NCBI RefSeq assembly: GCF_003096995.1
Contig: NZ_QENU01000015.1
Span: 1 to 42,982, forward strand
Direction of reading: 5' to 3'
DNA: 42,982 nt
Source: Alitibacter langaaensis DSM 22999
Lineage (GTDB): Bacteria; Pseudomonadota; Gammaproteobacteria; Enterobacterales; Pasteurellaceae
The translations under genes were made by a program, and so were the position numbers. Positions 7,657 to 19,542 of this stretch are shown here, in pieces. The notes beneath the pieces were generated by a model. That model was not told the origin of the DNA. It made no database searches and saw only the letters and a list, made by a program, of their open reading frames with translations. Position 1 is the first letter of the stretch. Each line of letters starts with the position of its first letter.

Positions 7657-9109
7657 TTTCTACTTTCCTAACAAATAATAATTTTTCAGTTTCAATATCA
7701 CTGTGCAGCAATTCCACCGCAGGCAGCGTTTTATTGGCTTTCGCCGATAAATCTTTAAAGCGTTCCACTTTGCCGACCAAACCTTGCTGCCCAACAAGAG
7801 CGGTCACCGTGTCATTATAGCGCGCATTGGCAGAGCTCAGGGTATTGCCTAATTTTGCCAACCGTTCCGCCACTAAACAGATTTGATTATAAATTTCTCC
7901 CGCGCGCTCACTAATTTCACGGGCTTCTGCATTGCCCCGTTCAATTCGCCATAAGTTTGCCACGGTGCGAAGAATCGGCATCAGCGTGGTGTGCGACACT
8001 AAAATAACGTTTTTATTATAACCATAATTGAACAGCTCGATATCGGCTTTCATCGCCTCAATATAGGCAGGCTCTACGGCGACAAACATTAACACGAAAT
8101 TAGGGCTGCGCATACCAATCAAATTGCTATAATCTTTTTGTGATAAGTCATTGATATGATTGCGAATGGCTTTAACGTGTTCTTTCAGCCAATGATTGCG
8201 CTGAGATTCTTCATCAGAATTGACCGCACTTTCATAAGCCACCAGCGACATTTTACTGTCGATGATTAAGTGCTTGTCGTCTGGCAAATGCACCACAAAA
8301 TCGGGGTAATTGTGCTTGCCTTGTTCATCTTTAAAGTGCGCTTGCGGTTCATAATGCTCGCCTTTCACCAAGCCAGCTAGCTGCAAAGCGCGCTCTAGCT
8401 GAATTTCGCCCCAGTTTCCTAAGGTTTTTTTCTCGCCTTTTAAAGCGGATGTGAGATTATCGGCTTGTTGCGACATCGAAAGCCCAATATCCAAAACTTT
8501 TTTAATCTCACTTTCTAGGCTTGCGTTGCCCTTAACATTCTCCGAATGAATTTCATTTACCCGCTTTTGAAAACCATCAATTTGCTCACGAAATGGCTTG
8601 AGCAAGGCATCTAATGCAACTTGGTTTGATTGGCTAAAAGATTGAGATTTTTCTTCTAAAATGCGATTAGCCAAATTTTGAAATTCTATCGTAAGCTGTT
8701 GTTTGCTTTGTAAAAAGGCTTGCTGCTGCTCGGCGAAGTTTTTCTCTTTTTCTGATAATGTGATTTTAAATGTGGTTAATTCTTGCCCAAGTGCGGTGAG
8801 TTTTTCTTGCGTTTCTGACAGTTCTTCGCTGCGTTTTGATAAGAGCAGATCCCGTTCTTTAATCTCTTCGTTCAAGTAATTATTTGCTGTTTGAAAACGT
8901 GCCACCGCTAAATCTTGGCTCGATTTGACCGCACTTAATGCATCAAATTTTTCGACTAATTGATTGTAATCTAAGATATTTTTCTGTAAATCTTGCGAAA
9001 GCTCTTCCACATCTCGGCTTTTACGCATAATCACAAAAAGCAAAATAATGCATAGGATTGCTAAGCCCAGTGCGGTTAAAAAATAGGGATTTTGGAGAAG
9101 TTCAAGCAT
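7604..9109 (-). CDS. rmuC: DNA recombination protein RmuC
   Basis: RmuC is a membrane-anchored protein with a nuclease-like domain that limits recombination at inverted repeats. The 501 aa show one N-terminal membrane helix (about 9-28), a long heptad-rich coiled coil (about 35-160), and the RmuC domain (about 190-470) with conserved [11 protein letters not shown] and IIDSKMSL segments, the latter resembling the D-x-K part of a PD-(D/E)XK fold. I start at the ATG at 9109, preceded by AAGGA; an in-frame start 23 codons earlier has no such site. It overlaps glpE by 53 bp and is divergent from the yrdD-type gene across an 80-bp gap that must hold both promoters. Three uptake signals lie inside it. 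Confidence 0.93.
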   Translation of the reverse strand: MLELLQNPYFLTALGLAILCIILLFVIMRKSRDVEELSQDLQKNILDYNQLVEKFDALSAVKSSQDLAVARFQTANNYLNEEIKERDLLLSKRSEELSETQEKLTALGQELTTFKITLSEKEKNFAEQQQAFLQSKQQLTIEFQNLANRILEEKSQSFSQSNQVALDALLKPFREQIDGFQKRVNEIHSENVKGNASLESEIKKVLDIGLSMSQQADNLTSALKGEKKTLGNWGEIQLERALQLAGLVKGEHYEPQAHFKDEQGKHNYPDFVVHLPDDKHLIIDSKMSLVAYESAVNSDEESQRNHWLKEHVKAIRNHINDLSQKDYSNLIGMRSPNFVLMFVAVEPAYIEAMKADIELFNYGYNKNVILVSHTTLMPILRTVANLWRIERGNAEAREISERAGEIYNQICLVAERLAKLGNTLSSANARYNDTVTALVGQQGLVGKVERFKDLSAKANKTLPAVELLHSDIETEKLLFVRKVENGTTDLNHARTGVADDE

Positions 9110-9189
9110 AAAAATTCCTTTGGTTTTGGGTTGTGTAGTATAAACGAAAATGGGTAAAATCAGAGCAAGATTTTTCAACGGGATAGGCT

Positions 9190-9747
9190 ATGAATTGCTC
9201 ACTTTTTCAACGCACGAAACAACATGAAGTTTGCCCTGAATGTGGCTCGCCATTGCAAATTCGTCATGGCAAAAAAGGCTTGTTTTTAGGGTGTTCTGCT
9301 TTCCCAAAATGTGAATATTTAAAACCGTTGCAAGCACAATATGAAAGCAAAGTGTTGAAAGAATTAGACGCGCTTTGCCCAGAATGTGGAAAACATTTGC
9401 AGCTCAAACAAGGCAGCTTCGGTATGTTTATTGGCTGCAGTGGCTATCCTGATTGTCACTTTATTTTTCGTGAAGAAACAGAACAAGAAACTGAGAGCGC
9501 AGAAAAAATCCCCTGTCCTGATTGCGGTAAAGGGGATTTAGTTGCGCGCCGTGGGCGACAAGGCAAAACCTTTTATGGTTGCAACCGATTCCCCCATTGC
9601 AAGTTCACCTTGCCCGTCAAGCCACAGCAGCAACCTTGCCCCGCTTGTGGCAACGCTTGGGCGGTGCTTAAAAAAGAAACTGAAACCCACCGCACTTTTC
9701 TCTGCTTAAATAAAAAATGTAAACAGATATTTGAAACAGAAATTTAA
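9190..9747 (+). CDS. yrdD: YrdD-type protein with four topoisomerase C4 zinc fingers
   Basis: The protein is made only of zinc ribbons of the type found at the C-terminus of topoisomerase I. Four sets of cysteines are visible: 15/18/35/41, 63/66/83/89, 109/112/131/137 and 150/153/172/177; the first three have the typical G-C-x(4)-P-x-C ending and the fourth diverges. It probably binds single-stranded DNA or RNA, but no activity is established that I know of. It lies upstream of tsaC and aroE as in E. coli (yrdD-tsaC-aroE), although a GST-like gene and 209 bp separate them here. Confidence 0.88.
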   Translation: MNCSLFQRTKQHEVCPECGSPLQIRHGKKGLFLGCSAFPKCEYLKPLQAQYESKVLKELDALCPECGKHLQLKQGSFGMFIGCSGYPDCHFIFREETEQETESAEKIPCPDCGKGDLVARRGRQGKTFYGCNRFPHCKFTLPVKPQQQPCPACGNAWAVLKKETETHRTFLCLNKKCKQIFETEI

Positions 9748-9956
9748 ACGGCAATAATGCTGCGGTTTCTTTTCATTCTTTATTGATGCCCTTTCTAAAT
9801 CATGATCACCAATTACAGTTGTTTTGGTGATTAGCCTTGTTTTCAATTCACCTTAAATTTTGCACCAAAACACGAAGAAGCATTACTTTTAATCATTTGA
9901 CGGCATAGCAAATATTCGCTATTTTTTGTCAATCTCATAAAAACGAAAAGGAAAAA
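9748..9956. other. Intergenic region with an inverted repeat
   Basis: No gene is seen. ATCACCAA (9805-9812) and TTGGTGAT (9824-9831) form a perfect 8-bp inverted repeat around 11 bases, with no T-run, so an operator or RNA hairpin is more likely than a terminator. The promoter for the downstream three genes should be in here. Confidence 0.4.
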
Positions 9957-10580
9957 ATGATGATGAAATTATGGTATTCAATGGCAAGCCCGTTTGTGCG
10001 TAAAGTGTTAGTGACGATTAAACATCAGCAATTAGATGACAACATTGAGTTTAAATTTGTTACTGGCTCATCTGATCCGAATTCGCCGCATAATCTGGAC
10101 AACCCATTGGGGCGCATTCCTGCCTTGCAGCGTAATTGTGGTAATTGGTTGTTTGGCAGTTTGTTAATTTGTGAATATTTGGATCAAAAAGGCAAGCAGC
10201 CGTCCTTGTTTCCAAAAGAAGGTAAACCACATTGGGCGGCGCTGGCATTGCATAATCTCGCAGACGGAATTTTAGAAAACACCGTGCCAATGGTGATAGA
10301 AAAAGGAAATCGCCCAGAACAGGAATGGTGGGTGAGCCGTTTTGCGCAAATTGCAGATCGTAATTCACGGAGCTTTGCTGCATTAGAGAAAGCCATTGAG
10401 CCCTTTGGCTATGAATTAAATATCGGCACCTTGACCGCAGTTTGTGTGGTGGATTGGTTTATTTTCCGCCAAAAAGTCATTGGCTATGATTTAGCGCAGC
10501 ATTATCCAAATTTAGTGGCTTGGGCAGCAGAAATGAATGCGCGTTATCCTGAATTGAGCGAAACCTTGCCACGAGCTTAA
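9957..10580 (+). CDS. Glutathione S-transferase family protein (YibF-like)
   Basis: The 207-aa product has the GST layout: an N-terminal thioredoxin-like domain (about 1-78) with SPFVRKV, the NPLGRIPAL cis-proline loop and the SLLICEYLD helix, then an all-helical C-terminal domain (about 85-207). The SPFVRK start resembles E. coli YibF, so the catalytic residue would be S11 or absent. The substrate is unknown. Three ATGs in a row begin the frame (9957, 9960, 9963); AAGGA at 9948-9952 favours the second or third. The stop is 1 bp before the tsaC start, so the two are cotranscribed. Confidence 0.83.
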   Translation: MMMKLWYSMASPFVRKVLVTIKHQQLDDNIEFKFVTGSSDPNSPHNLDNPLGRIPALQRNCGNWLFGSLLICEYLDQKGKQPSLFPKEGKPHWAALALHNLADGILENTVPMVIEKGNRPEQEWWVSRFAQIADRNSRSFAALEKAIEPFGYELNIGTLTAVCVVDWFIFRQKVIGYDLAQHYPNLVAWAAEMNARYPELSETLPRA

Positions 10581-10581
10581 T

Positions 10582-11959
<1,378 letters not shown>

Positions 11960-12009
11960 TTGGGAATGTTAAGCTGAACTTCGTGTTCTTCTTTTATAAA
12001 AACTTTCCA

Positions 12010-12055
12010 AAAAATGACCGCACTTTTGAACAGTTTGAAAAGTGCGGTCATTTTT
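12010..12055. terminator. Bidirectional terminator made of an inverted uptake-signal pair
   Basis: Uptake signals at 12017-12025 and 12040-12048 face each other and, with their flanks, give an 18-bp perfect stem (12010-12027 with 12038-12055) and 10-base loop. T5 follows on each strand. It serves both aroE (plus) and pckA (minus). Confidence 0.93.
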
Positions 12056-12071
12056 AATTAAATAATTTGAC

Positions 12072-13688
12072 TTAGGCTTTTGGACCTGCTGCGACTAAGG
12101 CTTTGCCTTCGTCAGTCACTGTGTATTTTTCAAAGTTTTTCACAAAACGACCAGCAAGATCTTTCGCTTTTTCTTCCCATTGCGCTTTGTCCGCATAGGT
12201 ATCGCGCGGGTCTAAAATCGCTGGATCAACACCCGGCAAGGCTTTCGGAATGGCAAAATCAAAGATTGGCAATGAGCCCATTTCTGCTTTGTCGATTGAA
12301 CCATCTAAGATAGCATCAATGATGCCGCGCGTATCTTTAATGGAAATACGTTTGCCTGTACCGTTCCAACCTGTGTTTACTAAGTAGGCTTCAGCGCCTG
12401 ATTCTTGCATACGTTTTACTAACACTTCTGCATATTGTGTTGGGTGTAGGCTTAAGAATGCCGCACCGAAACAAGCGGAGAAGGTTGGCGTTGGTTCTGT
12501 GATACCACGTTCTGTACCCGCAAGTTTGGCGGTGAAACCAGATAGGAAATAATATTTTGTTTGCTCTGGTGTTAATTTAGAAACTGGCGGTAGCACACCG
12601 AAAGCATCAGCAGATAAGAAAATCACTTTAGTTGCGGGGCCTGCTTTTGACACGGGTTTCACAATATTTTGAATGTGGTGGATTGGATAGGACACGCGCG
12701 TATTTTCCGTTTTTGAACCGTCTGCATAATCGACATCGCCATTGTCTAACACCACCACGTTTTCTAATAACGCATCACGTTTTATTGCCGCATAAATATC
12801 AGGTTCATTTTCAGCAGAAAGATTAATGGTTTTGGCATAGCAACCGCCTTCAAAATTGAATACGCCTTCATCATCCCAGCCGTGTTCATCATCACCGATT
12901 AATTGGCGTTTTGAATCTGTGGATAAGGTTGTTTTCCCTGTGCCAGATAAACCAAAGAAGATTGCTGTGTCGCCGTCTTTGCCGACATTGGCAGAGCAGT
13001 GCATTGAGGCAATGCCGCGAAGTGGCAAGAAGTAGTTCATCATTGAGAACATACCTTTTTTCATTTCGCCGCCATACCAAGTACCGCCGATTAATTGAAT
13101 GCCTTCAGTGATATTAAATGCGACAAAGTTTTCAGAATTTAAACCTTGTTCTTTCCAATTTGGATTGGTGCATTTCGCTCCGTTCATCACAACAAAGTCA
13201 GGTTTGAATGTTTTTAACTCTTCTGCGGAAGGGCGGATAAACATATTGGTAACAAAGTGCGCTTGCCAAGCCACTTCAGTGACAATCCGCACGGACAAAC
13301 GTGTATCTTTGTTCGCGCCACAGAATGCATCAACCACGAATAAGCGTTTGCTCGAAAGTTGTTTGGTGACGAGTTCTTTTAGGCTTTGCCAAGTGGCTTG
13401 ATTCATTGGTTTGTTGTCGTTTTTAGCCGCATCGCTTGTCCACCAAACGGTATCTTTGGTTTTTTCATCCAACACGATATATTTATCTTTTGGCGAACGC
13501 CCTGTGAAGATACCCGTATTGACAGCCACAGCGCCTTGGCTTGTGACCACGCCTCTTTCGTAGCCTTCTAAATCTGGCTTGGTTTCTTCCTCAAAGAGCT
13601 GATCGTAAGATGGGTTGTATACCACTTCTTTCACATCATAAATACCCAAGTCACTAAGTTCTTTGATTAAGCTGTTTAAGTCAGTCAT
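12072..13688 (-). CDS. pckA: Phosphoenolpyruvate carboxykinase (ATP)
   Basis: PckA converts oxaloacetate and ATP to PEP, CO2 and ADP; in Pasteurellaceae it may also run in the CO2-fixing direction towards succinate. The 538-aa protein has the hallmarks: [12 protein letters not shown] (59-70), the kinase-1a loop GLSGTGKTT (246-254), the metal-binding LIGDDEHGW (263-271), and the C-terminal adenine-site region. AGGTGA precedes the ATG at good spacing. It is monocistronic, with the inverted uptake-signal terminator behind it and a 254-bp upstream gap holding its promoter. Confidence 0.97.
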   Translation of the reverse strand: MTDLNSLIKELSDLGIYDVKEVVYNPSYDQLFEEETKPDLEGYERGVVTSQGAVAVNTGIFTGRSPKDKYIVLDEKTKDTVWWTSDAAKNDNKPMNQATWQSLKELVTKQLSSKRLFVVDAFCGANKDTRLSVRIVTEVAWQAHFVTNMFIRPSAEELKTFKPDFVVMNGAKCTNPNWKEQGLNSENFVAFNITEGIQLIGGTWYGGEMKKGMFSMMNYFLPLRGIASMHCSANVGKDGDTAIFFGLSGTGKTTLSTDSKRQLIGDDEHGWDDEGVFNFEGGCYAKTINLSAENEPDIYAAIKRDALLENVVVLDNGDVDYADGSKTENTRVSYPIHHIQNIVKPVSKAGPATKVIFLSADAFGVLPPVSKLTPEQTKYYFLSGFTAKLAGTERGITEPTPTFSACFGAAFLSLHPTQYAEVLVKRMQESGAEAYLVNTGWNGTGKRISIKDTRGIIDAILDGSIDKAEMGSLPIFDFAIPKALPGVDPAILDPRDTYADKAQWEEKAKDLAGRFVKNFEKYTVTDEGKALVAAGPKA

Positions 13689-13942
13689 ACATCACCTCTA
13701 TTAAGTTCAAAAGTTAAATTTAAATCGGGAATTGGCGACTATTCTAGGCATTTTTCTACCTAAAAAATGTTAACTGGATCGCATTTTGGGAAAAAAGTGG
13801 GATTTTTTGTTCAAATTTTGACTAAAATCAAAATTAAAACGGCAGGAAATGAAAAATGCGATCAAATTTGACCGCACTTTTAAACGAAATACACAATTCA
13901 TTTGTTCAAATGAACGAATATTTAACTTTTTGTGGAAACGCG
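13689..13942. other. Intergenic region upstream of pckA
   Basis: No gene is seen. It should hold the pckA promoter (a minus-strand TAGAAT lies at about 13741-13746, -35 unclear). It also has an uptake signal (13871-13879) and a perfect palindrome of two 8-bp arms at 13897-13914 (TTCATTTG-TT-CAAATGAA) without a T-run, close to the hslO stop. The palindrome could be an operator or a weak hairpin after hslO. Confidence 0.4.
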
Positions 13943-14815
13943 CTAATTCTGCGCTTGCGCTTTTAATTTATTGATCGCTTCTTTATTAAAGAAATAATGA
14001 GTGCCACAACATTCGCATTGCATATCAATGCTGCCGTTGTGCTCTTCCAAAATCTCATCAATTTCATCATCATTAATCAGCATTAGTGCCGCACCAGAAC
14101 GCTCTGTAGAACAGCCGCAATGGAATTTCACTTGTTGCGGTTGATAAATCTCAACTGTCTCCTCGTGATATAAGCGGTAAAGCATTTCTTCTGCGGTTAA
14201 GCCGAAAATTTCTTCGTCTTTTACCGTGGCTGTTAAGGTGGCTAAATGCTCAAAATCTTCAGGCGTGCCTTGTCCGTCAGGCATAATTTGTAACAGCATA
14301 CCTGCGGCAACAGGTTGACCTTCATATTCGCCCGTGCGAATAATCAACTGGGTTTGTAACTGTTCGGAACGCACAAAATATTCTTCTAAACATTCGGTAA
14401 TGGTGGGTTTATCTAAGGCGATCACCCCTTGATAACGCTCGCCTTCTGTGGGGGCAATGGTAATCACCAACACGCCTTTCCCAATCATTTGGTGCAAACT
14501 GAAATCATCGGGAATATCGCCATCAACCCGAGCCAAAGCGCGGATTTCTTGATTGTCGCTGCCATTAACTAAAGCGAGTTTTAACGGACCGTCCCCTTGA
14601 ATTTGTACTGTAATATTGCCGTTGAATTTTAAGGTTGCCGTTAATAAACTGGTAGCCACCATCATTTCTCCGAGCAGATTTTGCACGGCGGCTGGGTAAT
14701 GGTGAGTATTCAGTGTGTCTTTAAAGGTTTGATTAATGCGCACCCATTCGCCACGCACGGCGCGGTTTTGAAATAGGTAGCGGTAGAGTTTGTCATTGTC
14801 TTGTTGATATGTCAT
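13943..14815 (-). CDS. hslO: Redox-regulated chaperone Hsp33
   Basis: Hsp33 is a cytoplasmic holdase switched on by oxidation and unfolding. The 290-aa protein keeps the four zinc-binding cysteines of the C-terminal redox switch in the pattern C-x-C (C233, C235) and C-x2-C (C267, C270). I start at the ATG at 14815, which has AGGA upstream; an in-frame start 11 codons earlier is weaker. It follows hslR by 57 bp on the same strand, as in E. coli where hslR and hslO form one heat-shock unit. Confidence 0.95.
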   Translation of the reverse strand: MTYQQDNDKLYRYLFQNRAVRGEWVRINQTFKDTLNTHHYPAAVQNLLGEMMVATSLLTATLKFNGNITVQIQGDGPLKLALVNGSDNQEIRALARVDGDIPDDFSLHQMIGKGVLVITIAPTEGERYQGVIALDKPTITECLEEYFVRSEQLQTQLIIRTGEYEGQPVAAGMLLQIMPDGQGTPEDFEHLATLTATVKDEEIFGLTAEEMLYRLYHEETVEIYQPQQVKFHCGCSTERSGAALMLINDDEIDEILEEHNGSIDMQCECCGTHYFFNKEAINKLKAQAQN

Positions 14816-14872
14816 TGTTATTCCTAGTTTTATTTCAATCTTAGCCAACTTGATGTTGCTTGAACGCCGTTA

Positions 14873-15280
14873 TTATTGATGTTTAAATTTCAACAAATCC
14901 CGCCGTTCTTTTTTATTCGGTCGGCGATCAGGATGTGGCATCGCATTCATTTTTCGCGCTAATGCCATTTTTTCGCGAGCTTCAAGGCTGTGTTCCGTTT
15001 CACGATACAAAAGTTGCGCTTCGGGCGCACCACGGCGTTGCGCAGAAAGTGCGGTCACTTCCACCTCTTTTTCTTCATTGCCTTGGCGCAGTTTGATTTT
15101 CGCCCCGATTTCCACGGTTTTATTCGGCTTGGTGCGCTGACCATTATAATGCACTTTGCCGCCATCGATCATTTCTTTGCAGATCGTTCGCGTTTTGTAG
15201 AATCTTGCTGCCCACAACCATTTATCCAGACGCACATCATCGTCTTTTTCATCTTGTGAATGTTTTGTGTTTTTCGCCAT
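14873..15280 (-). CDS. hslR: Heat shock protein 15, ribosome-associated S4-domain protein
   Basis: Hsp15 binds stalled 50S subunits carrying nascent chain-tRNA and helps recycle them. The 135-aa protein has an S4 RNA-binding domain (about 15-80) with RLDKWLWAARFYKTR and a basic C-terminal tail. AAGGA sits before the ATG. It is divergent from nudE, whose start is 70 bp away, and is followed by hslO. An uptake signal (15047-15055) lies in the coding sequence after the S4 domain. Confidence 0.94.
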   Translation of the reverse strand: MAKNTKHSQDEKDDDVRLDKWLWAARFYKTRTICKEMIDGGKVHYNGQRTKPNKTVEIGAKIKLRQGNEEKEVEVTALSAQRRGAPEAQLLYRETEHSLEAREKMALARKMNAMPHPDRRPNKKERRDLLKFKHQ

Positions 15281-15350
15281 AATTTTTCCTTAACGCAGAA
15301 TGGGGCTTATGGTATCGTTATTCCAAACTTTGTCAAACGGGAGAACCCAA

Positions 15351-15893
15351 ATGAGCCAACAATTACCCGAAATTCTGGATATTTCAATTGCTGCCAAATC
15401 ACGGATTTTTGAAATTCAAGCGGTAGAACTGAAATTTTCTAATGGCGAACATCGCACCTATGAACGTTTCCGCCCAGCCACCCGTGCCGCCGTTATGGTT
15501 TTGCCGATTGATGGCGATGATCTGCTAATGCTGCGCGAATATGCCGTGGGCACTGAGCGTTATGAGCTAGGTTTTTGCAAAGGGTTAATGGAAAAAGGGG
15601 AAACTCCAGAACAAAGTGCCAATCGAGAATTGCAAGAAGAAATAGGCTTGGGCGCTAAGCATTTTGAATTATTACGCACGGTAAATTCCAATCTCACTTT
15701 TATGAACGCGCCAATGCATATTTTTGTTGCCCGTGATTTTTACCCTTCAAAATTAGCAGGCGATGAACCTGAACCCTTGGAATTAGTGCGTATGCCGTTA
15801 GCGAAAATTGATGCGCTATTGGCGGACGAACATTTTAATGAAGCACGCAATTTAGTGGCACTATACGCATTACGCGATTACCTAAAAGGCTAA
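15351..15893 (+). CDS. nudE: ADP compounds hydrolase NudE (Nudix family)
   Basis: NudE hydrolyses ADP-ribose, NADH and diadenosine polyphosphates to mononucleotides. The 180-aa product has a complete Nudix box at 78-100, including GLMEKGE and RELQEEIGL. I start at the ATG at 15351 with GGGAGA about 8 bp upstream; an in-frame ATG at 15309 or 15300 is less well placed. The gene stands alone, diverging from hslR and converging on the dehydrogenase gene. Confidence 0.9.
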   Translation: MSQQLPEILDISIAAKSRIFEIQAVELKFSNGEHRTYERFRPATRAAVMVLPIDGDDLLMLREYAVGTERYELGFCKGLMEKGETPEQSANRELQEEIGLGAKHFELLRTVNSNLTFMNAPMHIFVARDFYPSKLAGDEPEPLELVRMPLAKIDALLADEHFNEARNLVALYALRDYLKG

Positions 15894-15988
15894 AAGTGCG
15901 GTCAAAATTTAAAAAATTTTCATTTATTATAAGAAAATTTATGAATTATGGTTTTCGTCGGCACAACTAAAATCTACGGTTAAAATAT

Positions 15989-16023
15989 AAAAATAGGGCA
16001 AACCAGAAATTTGCCCTATTTTT
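15989..16023. terminator. Bidirectional terminator between nudE and ydfG
   Basis: A perfect 14-bp stem (15989-16002 with 16010-16023) with a 7-base loop has A5 on one side and T5 on the other, so it works on both strands. Confidence 0.92.
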
Positions 16024-16039
16024 ATATTCGTTTTGTGTA

Positions 16040-16786
16040 TTAGGAACGAGTGACATTTAGCGCATTAAAGCTCTGCGATACGGGCATAATTTCGATGCGG
16101 TTAATGTTCACGTGGGCGGGTTGTTGGTAAATCCATAAAATGGTATTGGCGATATCTTCCGGTTGAATGGCGTTTGTCCCTTCATATAGGCTTGCAGCTT
16201 TTTCATCATCGCCTTTGAAACGCACATTTGAGAATTCTGTGCCGCCGCATAAACCGGGTTCAACATTGGTAACACGAATGGCGGTGCCCGCTAAATCTGC
16301 GCGTAAATTCAAGCTAAATTGTTTAACAAAGGCTTTAGTCGCGCCATATACATTGCCGCCAGGGTAAGGATATGTGCCTGCAATCGACCCTAGATTAATA
16401 ATATGCCCCTGATTGCGTTCTACCATTTGGGGCAGCACTTGACGAGTCAGATAAGTCAAGCCGATGATGTTGGTTTGGATCATTGTATGCCAGTCGTTGA
16501 AGTCCACTTTATGCGCGGGTTCTAACCCCAATGCCAAGCCTGCATTATTGACTAACAATTCAATTTTCGACCACTCCGCTGGCAAGCTAGCTAAGGCTGC
16601 GTCAATTTTTTTGCTATCCGCCACGTCCATTTGCAATGGATAAAATTTTTCGCCTAATTCTGCTTTTAACTCAGCTAATTTTTCTAAACGGCGTGCGGCA
16701 CCGATCACCGAAAATCCTGCACGCACAAAGGCTCGACAAGTTGCCGCACCAAATCCAGCCGAAGCACCAGTTACTAAGATTGCCAT
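16040..16786 (-). CDS. ydfG: Short-chain dehydrogenase, YdfG-type NADP-dependent 3-hydroxy acid dehydrogenase
   Basis: YdfG oxidises L-allothreonine, serine and 3-hydroxypropionate-type hydroxy acids with NADP+. The 248-aa protein shows the classical SDR motifs: cofactor loop TGASAGFG (6-13), NNAG (80-83), and catalytic S134, Y147 and K151 (YGATK). GGAG lies 6 bp before the ATG at 16786; an earlier in-frame start has none. The length equals E. coli YdfG. Substrate assignment is by resemblance to that subfamily. The gene is alone and divergent from cysQ. Confidence 0.87.
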   Translation of the reverse strand: MAILVTGASAGFGAATCRAFVRAGFSVIGAARRLEKLAELKAELGEKFYPLQMDVADSKKIDAALASLPAEWSKIELLVNNAGLALGLEPAHKVDFNDWHTMIQTNIIGLTYLTRQVLPQMVERNQGHIINLGSIAGTYPYPGGNVYGATKAFVKQFSLNLRADLAGTAIRVTNVEPGLCGGTEFSNVRFKGDDEKAASLYEGTNAIQPEDIANTILWIYQQPAHVNINRIEIMPVSQSFNALNVTRS

Positions 16787-16981
16787 ATTTATCTCCTTGA
16801 TATTTTTGAATACGCTTTCTCGCAAAATCGCAAGTAAGGTTGTTTATAACAGAGATAACAGCGCAGTGCAAACGATTGCAAGAAGAAAATTTTCTTGATT
16901 TCTAGGGCGTGTGCTGTTCGCCTTTTGCTATGAATTCTGCTAAAATTGTCCGCATTTCTAGCGCCCGTCGAGAGCCCAATT

Positions 16982-17803
16982 ATGCCGACAGTTTCCCTTT
17001 CTGATAGTTTGCTTCAATCTGTGCTAGCCATTGCGCAGCAAGCCGGTGAACATATCCGTGCGTTTTATGCTAAATCTGTCAAAATTCATACTAAATCTGA
17101 TAATACCCCCGTCACCGAAGCTGATTTGTTTGTGAGCCAATTTTTAATCGAAAAATTGATCGCACTTACCCCCGATATTCCCGTGTTGTCGGAAGAAAAT
17201 TGTGAAACGCCTCTAAAAGTGCGGTCAAAATGGGCGCAATATTGGTTAATCGATCCCTTAGACGGCACGCAGCAGTTTATCAATCGCACGGGGCAATTTT
17301 CGGTGATGATCGCCCTTGTTGAACATAATCAGCCCGTGCTTGGCGTGATTTGCGCACCGATTCTGGATTGCAGCTATTATGCGATGAAAGGTTTTGGCGC
17401 GTTTAAGCAAACGCAACAGGGTGTGATTCAGCTTGTTAAACGAAACATTGATTTAAACGGAACAGTTAAAATTATTGTGGGAAGTGAAAAGAAAATCCCC
17501 AAAGTGCGGTCATTTTTAAACCCAAATTTTCATTATGAATTTCAAGTGTTTGGCTCGAGTGGGCTAAAAGGTGCGCGCGTGGCGGAAGGCATTGCCGATT
17601 GCTATGTGCGCTTGGGGAATACGGGCGAATGGGATACCGCCGCGGCGCAGGTGATTTTGCACGAAATAAACGGAACGATTTTTGACCGCACTTTTGCACC
17701 GCTTAGCTACAATCAGCGTGAAACCTTTACAAACCCTGATTTTATTATGGTGGCGGATGAGCAGATTAATTGGGAAAATATCTTTCAAACTAATACCCGC
17801 TAG
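16982..17803 (+). CDS. cysQ: 3'(2'),5'-bisphosphate nucleotidase CysQ
   Basis: CysQ removes the 3'-phosphate of PAP and PAPS, clearing the inhibitor made by sulfate assimilation. It belongs to the lithium-sensitive inositol-monophosphatase fold: E71/E72 in SEEN, DPLDGT at 91-96 and a late GEWDTAAA bind the metals. I start at the ATG at 16982 (273 aa); the frame opens earlier with a TTG, with no ribosome site. At 273 aa it is longer than the E. coli 246, partly through a central insertion. It reads toward zwf, 129 bp away, as in the H. influenzae order. Three uptake signals lie inside. Confidence 0.93.
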   Translation: MPTVSLSDSLLQSVLAIAQQAGEHIRAFYAKSVKIHTKSDNTPVTEADLFVSQFLIEKLIALTPDIPVLSEENCETPLKVRSKWAQYWLIDPLDGTQQFINRTGQFSVMIALVEHNQPVLGVICAPILDCSYYAMKGFGAFKQTQQGVIQLVKRNIDLNGTVKIIVGSEKKIPKVRSFLNPNFHYEFQVFGSSGLKGARVAEGIADCYVRLGNTGEWDTAAAQVILHEINGTIFDRTFAPLSYNQRETFTNPDFIMVADEQINWENIFQTNTR

Positions 17804-17932
17804 CTATTGGTAATTTCCCTTGAATTCGGGCATTATAAGACACAGCCAGCCTTAGGCACATTTTGCTTTTATTTTAAACGTGAAATCGTTTTGAAGATAA
17901 AACAAATACTGATAACAAATAGAGATAAAACT

Positions 17933-19420
17933 ATGCAAACAGAAAATAATTGTATTGTCATTTTTGGTGCGTCAGGTGATTTAACGCATCGTAAATTGAT
18001 CCCTGCTTTATATAATTTATACAAAATCGGGCGTTTGTCTGAACATTTTTCCGTGCTTGGCGTGGCGCGTACGAATTTGGACGATACCGCATTCCGCGAA
18101 AAAATGCGTGAAGCCTTAATTAAAAATGAAAACGCCGAAGGTGAAACCCTCGATAAATTTTGCGAACACCTTTATTATCAAGCGATTAACACCGCTGATG
18201 CGGTGGACTATGTGAAGTTAGTGCCACGTTTAGACGAGTTACATGATAAATATCAAACCTGTGGTAACACGCTTTACTATATGTCAACGCCGCCGAGTTT
18301 ATATGGCGTCATTCCTGAATGTCTTGCGGCGCACGGGCTGAATACGGAAGAATTCGGTTGGAAACGCATTATCGTCGAAAAACCATTTGGCTATGACATC
18401 AAAACGGCTCAAGCCCTTGACGTGCAAATTCACCGTTTCTTTGAGGAACATCAAATCTATCGTATCGATCACTATCTTGGCAAAGAGACCGTACAAAACT
18501 TGCTCGTGCTACGTTTTTCAAATGGCTTATTTGAACCGCTTTGGAACCGCAATTTCGTTGATTATGTAGAAATCACAGGGGCGGAAGCCCTTGGGGTAGA
18601 GCAACGTGGCGGCTATTATGATGGTTCTGGTGCAATGCGTGATATGGTTCAAAACCACTTATTGCAAGTGCTTGCAATGGTTGCGATGGAACCGCCCGCA
18701 ATTATTAACGCCAATTCTATGCGTGATGAAGTCGCCAAAGTGCTTCATTGTTTGCACCCACTTACAGATGAAGAATTAAAACACAATCTTGTGTTGGGGC
18801 AATATATCGCAGGCGAAGTGAACGGCGAAATGCAAAAAGCCTATACCGAAGAAACAGGTGTGCCAGCGGATTCCACAACAGAAACCTACCTTGCTTTACG
18901 CTGTGAAATTGATAACTGGCGTTGGGCTGGCGTGCCATTTTATATCCGCACAGGTAAACGCTTACCAACTCGTGTAACGGAAATTGTCATTCATTTTAAA
19001 ACCACGCCACACCCTGTGTTTAGCCAAAATGCGCCTGAAAATAAACTGATCATTCGCATTCAACCAGATGAAAGCATTTCTATGCGTTTCGGTTTGAAAA
19101 AACCGGGTGCAGGTTTTGAAGCCAAAGAAGTGTCAATGGATTTCCGTTATTCCGATCTAAGTTCCGCATCCAATTTATTAACGGCTTATGAGCGTTTATT
19201 ATTAGATGCGATGAAAGGCGACGCCACGCTCTTTGCGCGTACGGATGCGGTGCATGCGTGTTGGAAATTTGTTCAACCAATCCTAGATTATAAAGCCGCG
19301 AATGGCAGAGTGTATGAATATGAAGCAGGCACTTGGGGCCCTAAAGAAGCGGATAAATTAATTGCGAGAGAAGGTCGTGTATGGCGTAAACCTTCGGGTC
19401 AAATGAAGAAAAAAGTTTAA
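17933..19420 (+). CDS. zwf: Glucose-6-phosphate 1-dehydrogenase
   Basis: Zwf oxidises glucose 6-phosphate to 6-phosphogluconolactone with NADP+, the entry of the oxidative pentose phosphate pathway. The 495-aa protein has the nucleotide loop [10 protein letters not shown] (from residue 12) and the substrate site RIDHYLGKE at 177-185 with catalytic H180 and K184 (or its partner). I start at the ATG at 17933; the frame is open another 42 codons upstream but the family starts here. The next enzymes, pgl and gnd, follow on the same strand, with a conserved-looking hairpin in the 122-bp gap to pgl. Confidence 0.96.
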   Translation: MQTENNCIVIFGASGDLTHRKLIPALYNLYKIGRLSEHFSVLGVARTNLDDTAFREKMREALIKNENAEGETLDKFCEHLYYQAINTADAVDYVKLVPRLDELHDKYQTCGNTLYYMSTPPSLYGVIPECLAAHGLNTEEFGWKRIIVEKPFGYDIKTAQALDVQIHRFFEEHQIYRIDHYLGKETVQNLLVLRFSNGLFEPLWNRNFVDYVEITGAEALGVEQRGGYYDGSGAMRDMVQNHLLQVLAMVAMEPPAIINANSMRDEVAKVLHCLHPLTDEELKHNLVLGQYIAGEVNGEMQKAYTEETGVPADSTTETYLALRCEIDNWRWAGVPFYIRTGKRLPTRVTEIVIHFKTTPHPVFSQNAPENKLIIRIQPDESISMRFGLKKPGAGFEAKEVSMDFRYSDLSSASNLLTAYERLLLDAMKGDATLFARTDAVHACWKFVQPILDYKAANGRVYEYEAGTWGPKEADKLIAREGRVWRKPSGQMKKKV

Positions 19421-19471
19421 TCACTATCTTCAGCACGCCACAATCGCAGATACTCTGAATAACCACGAAAT

Positions 19472-19512
19472 AGACATATCATCAACGCTCAAATACCGTT
19501 TTTGATATGTCT
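19472..19512 (+). repeat. Long hairpin between zwf and pgl
   Basis: Bases 19472-19487 and 19497-19512 are inverted repeats (16 bp, two mismatches; outer 10 bp perfect) with a 9-base loop. No T-run follows, so it is not a standard terminator. It ends 30 bp before the pgl start codon and could set relative expression of zwf and pgl by partial termination, RNA processing or protein binding. Confidence 0.55.
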
Positions 19513-19542
19513 TATCGGAAAAAATAGGATAAAACCAATACT

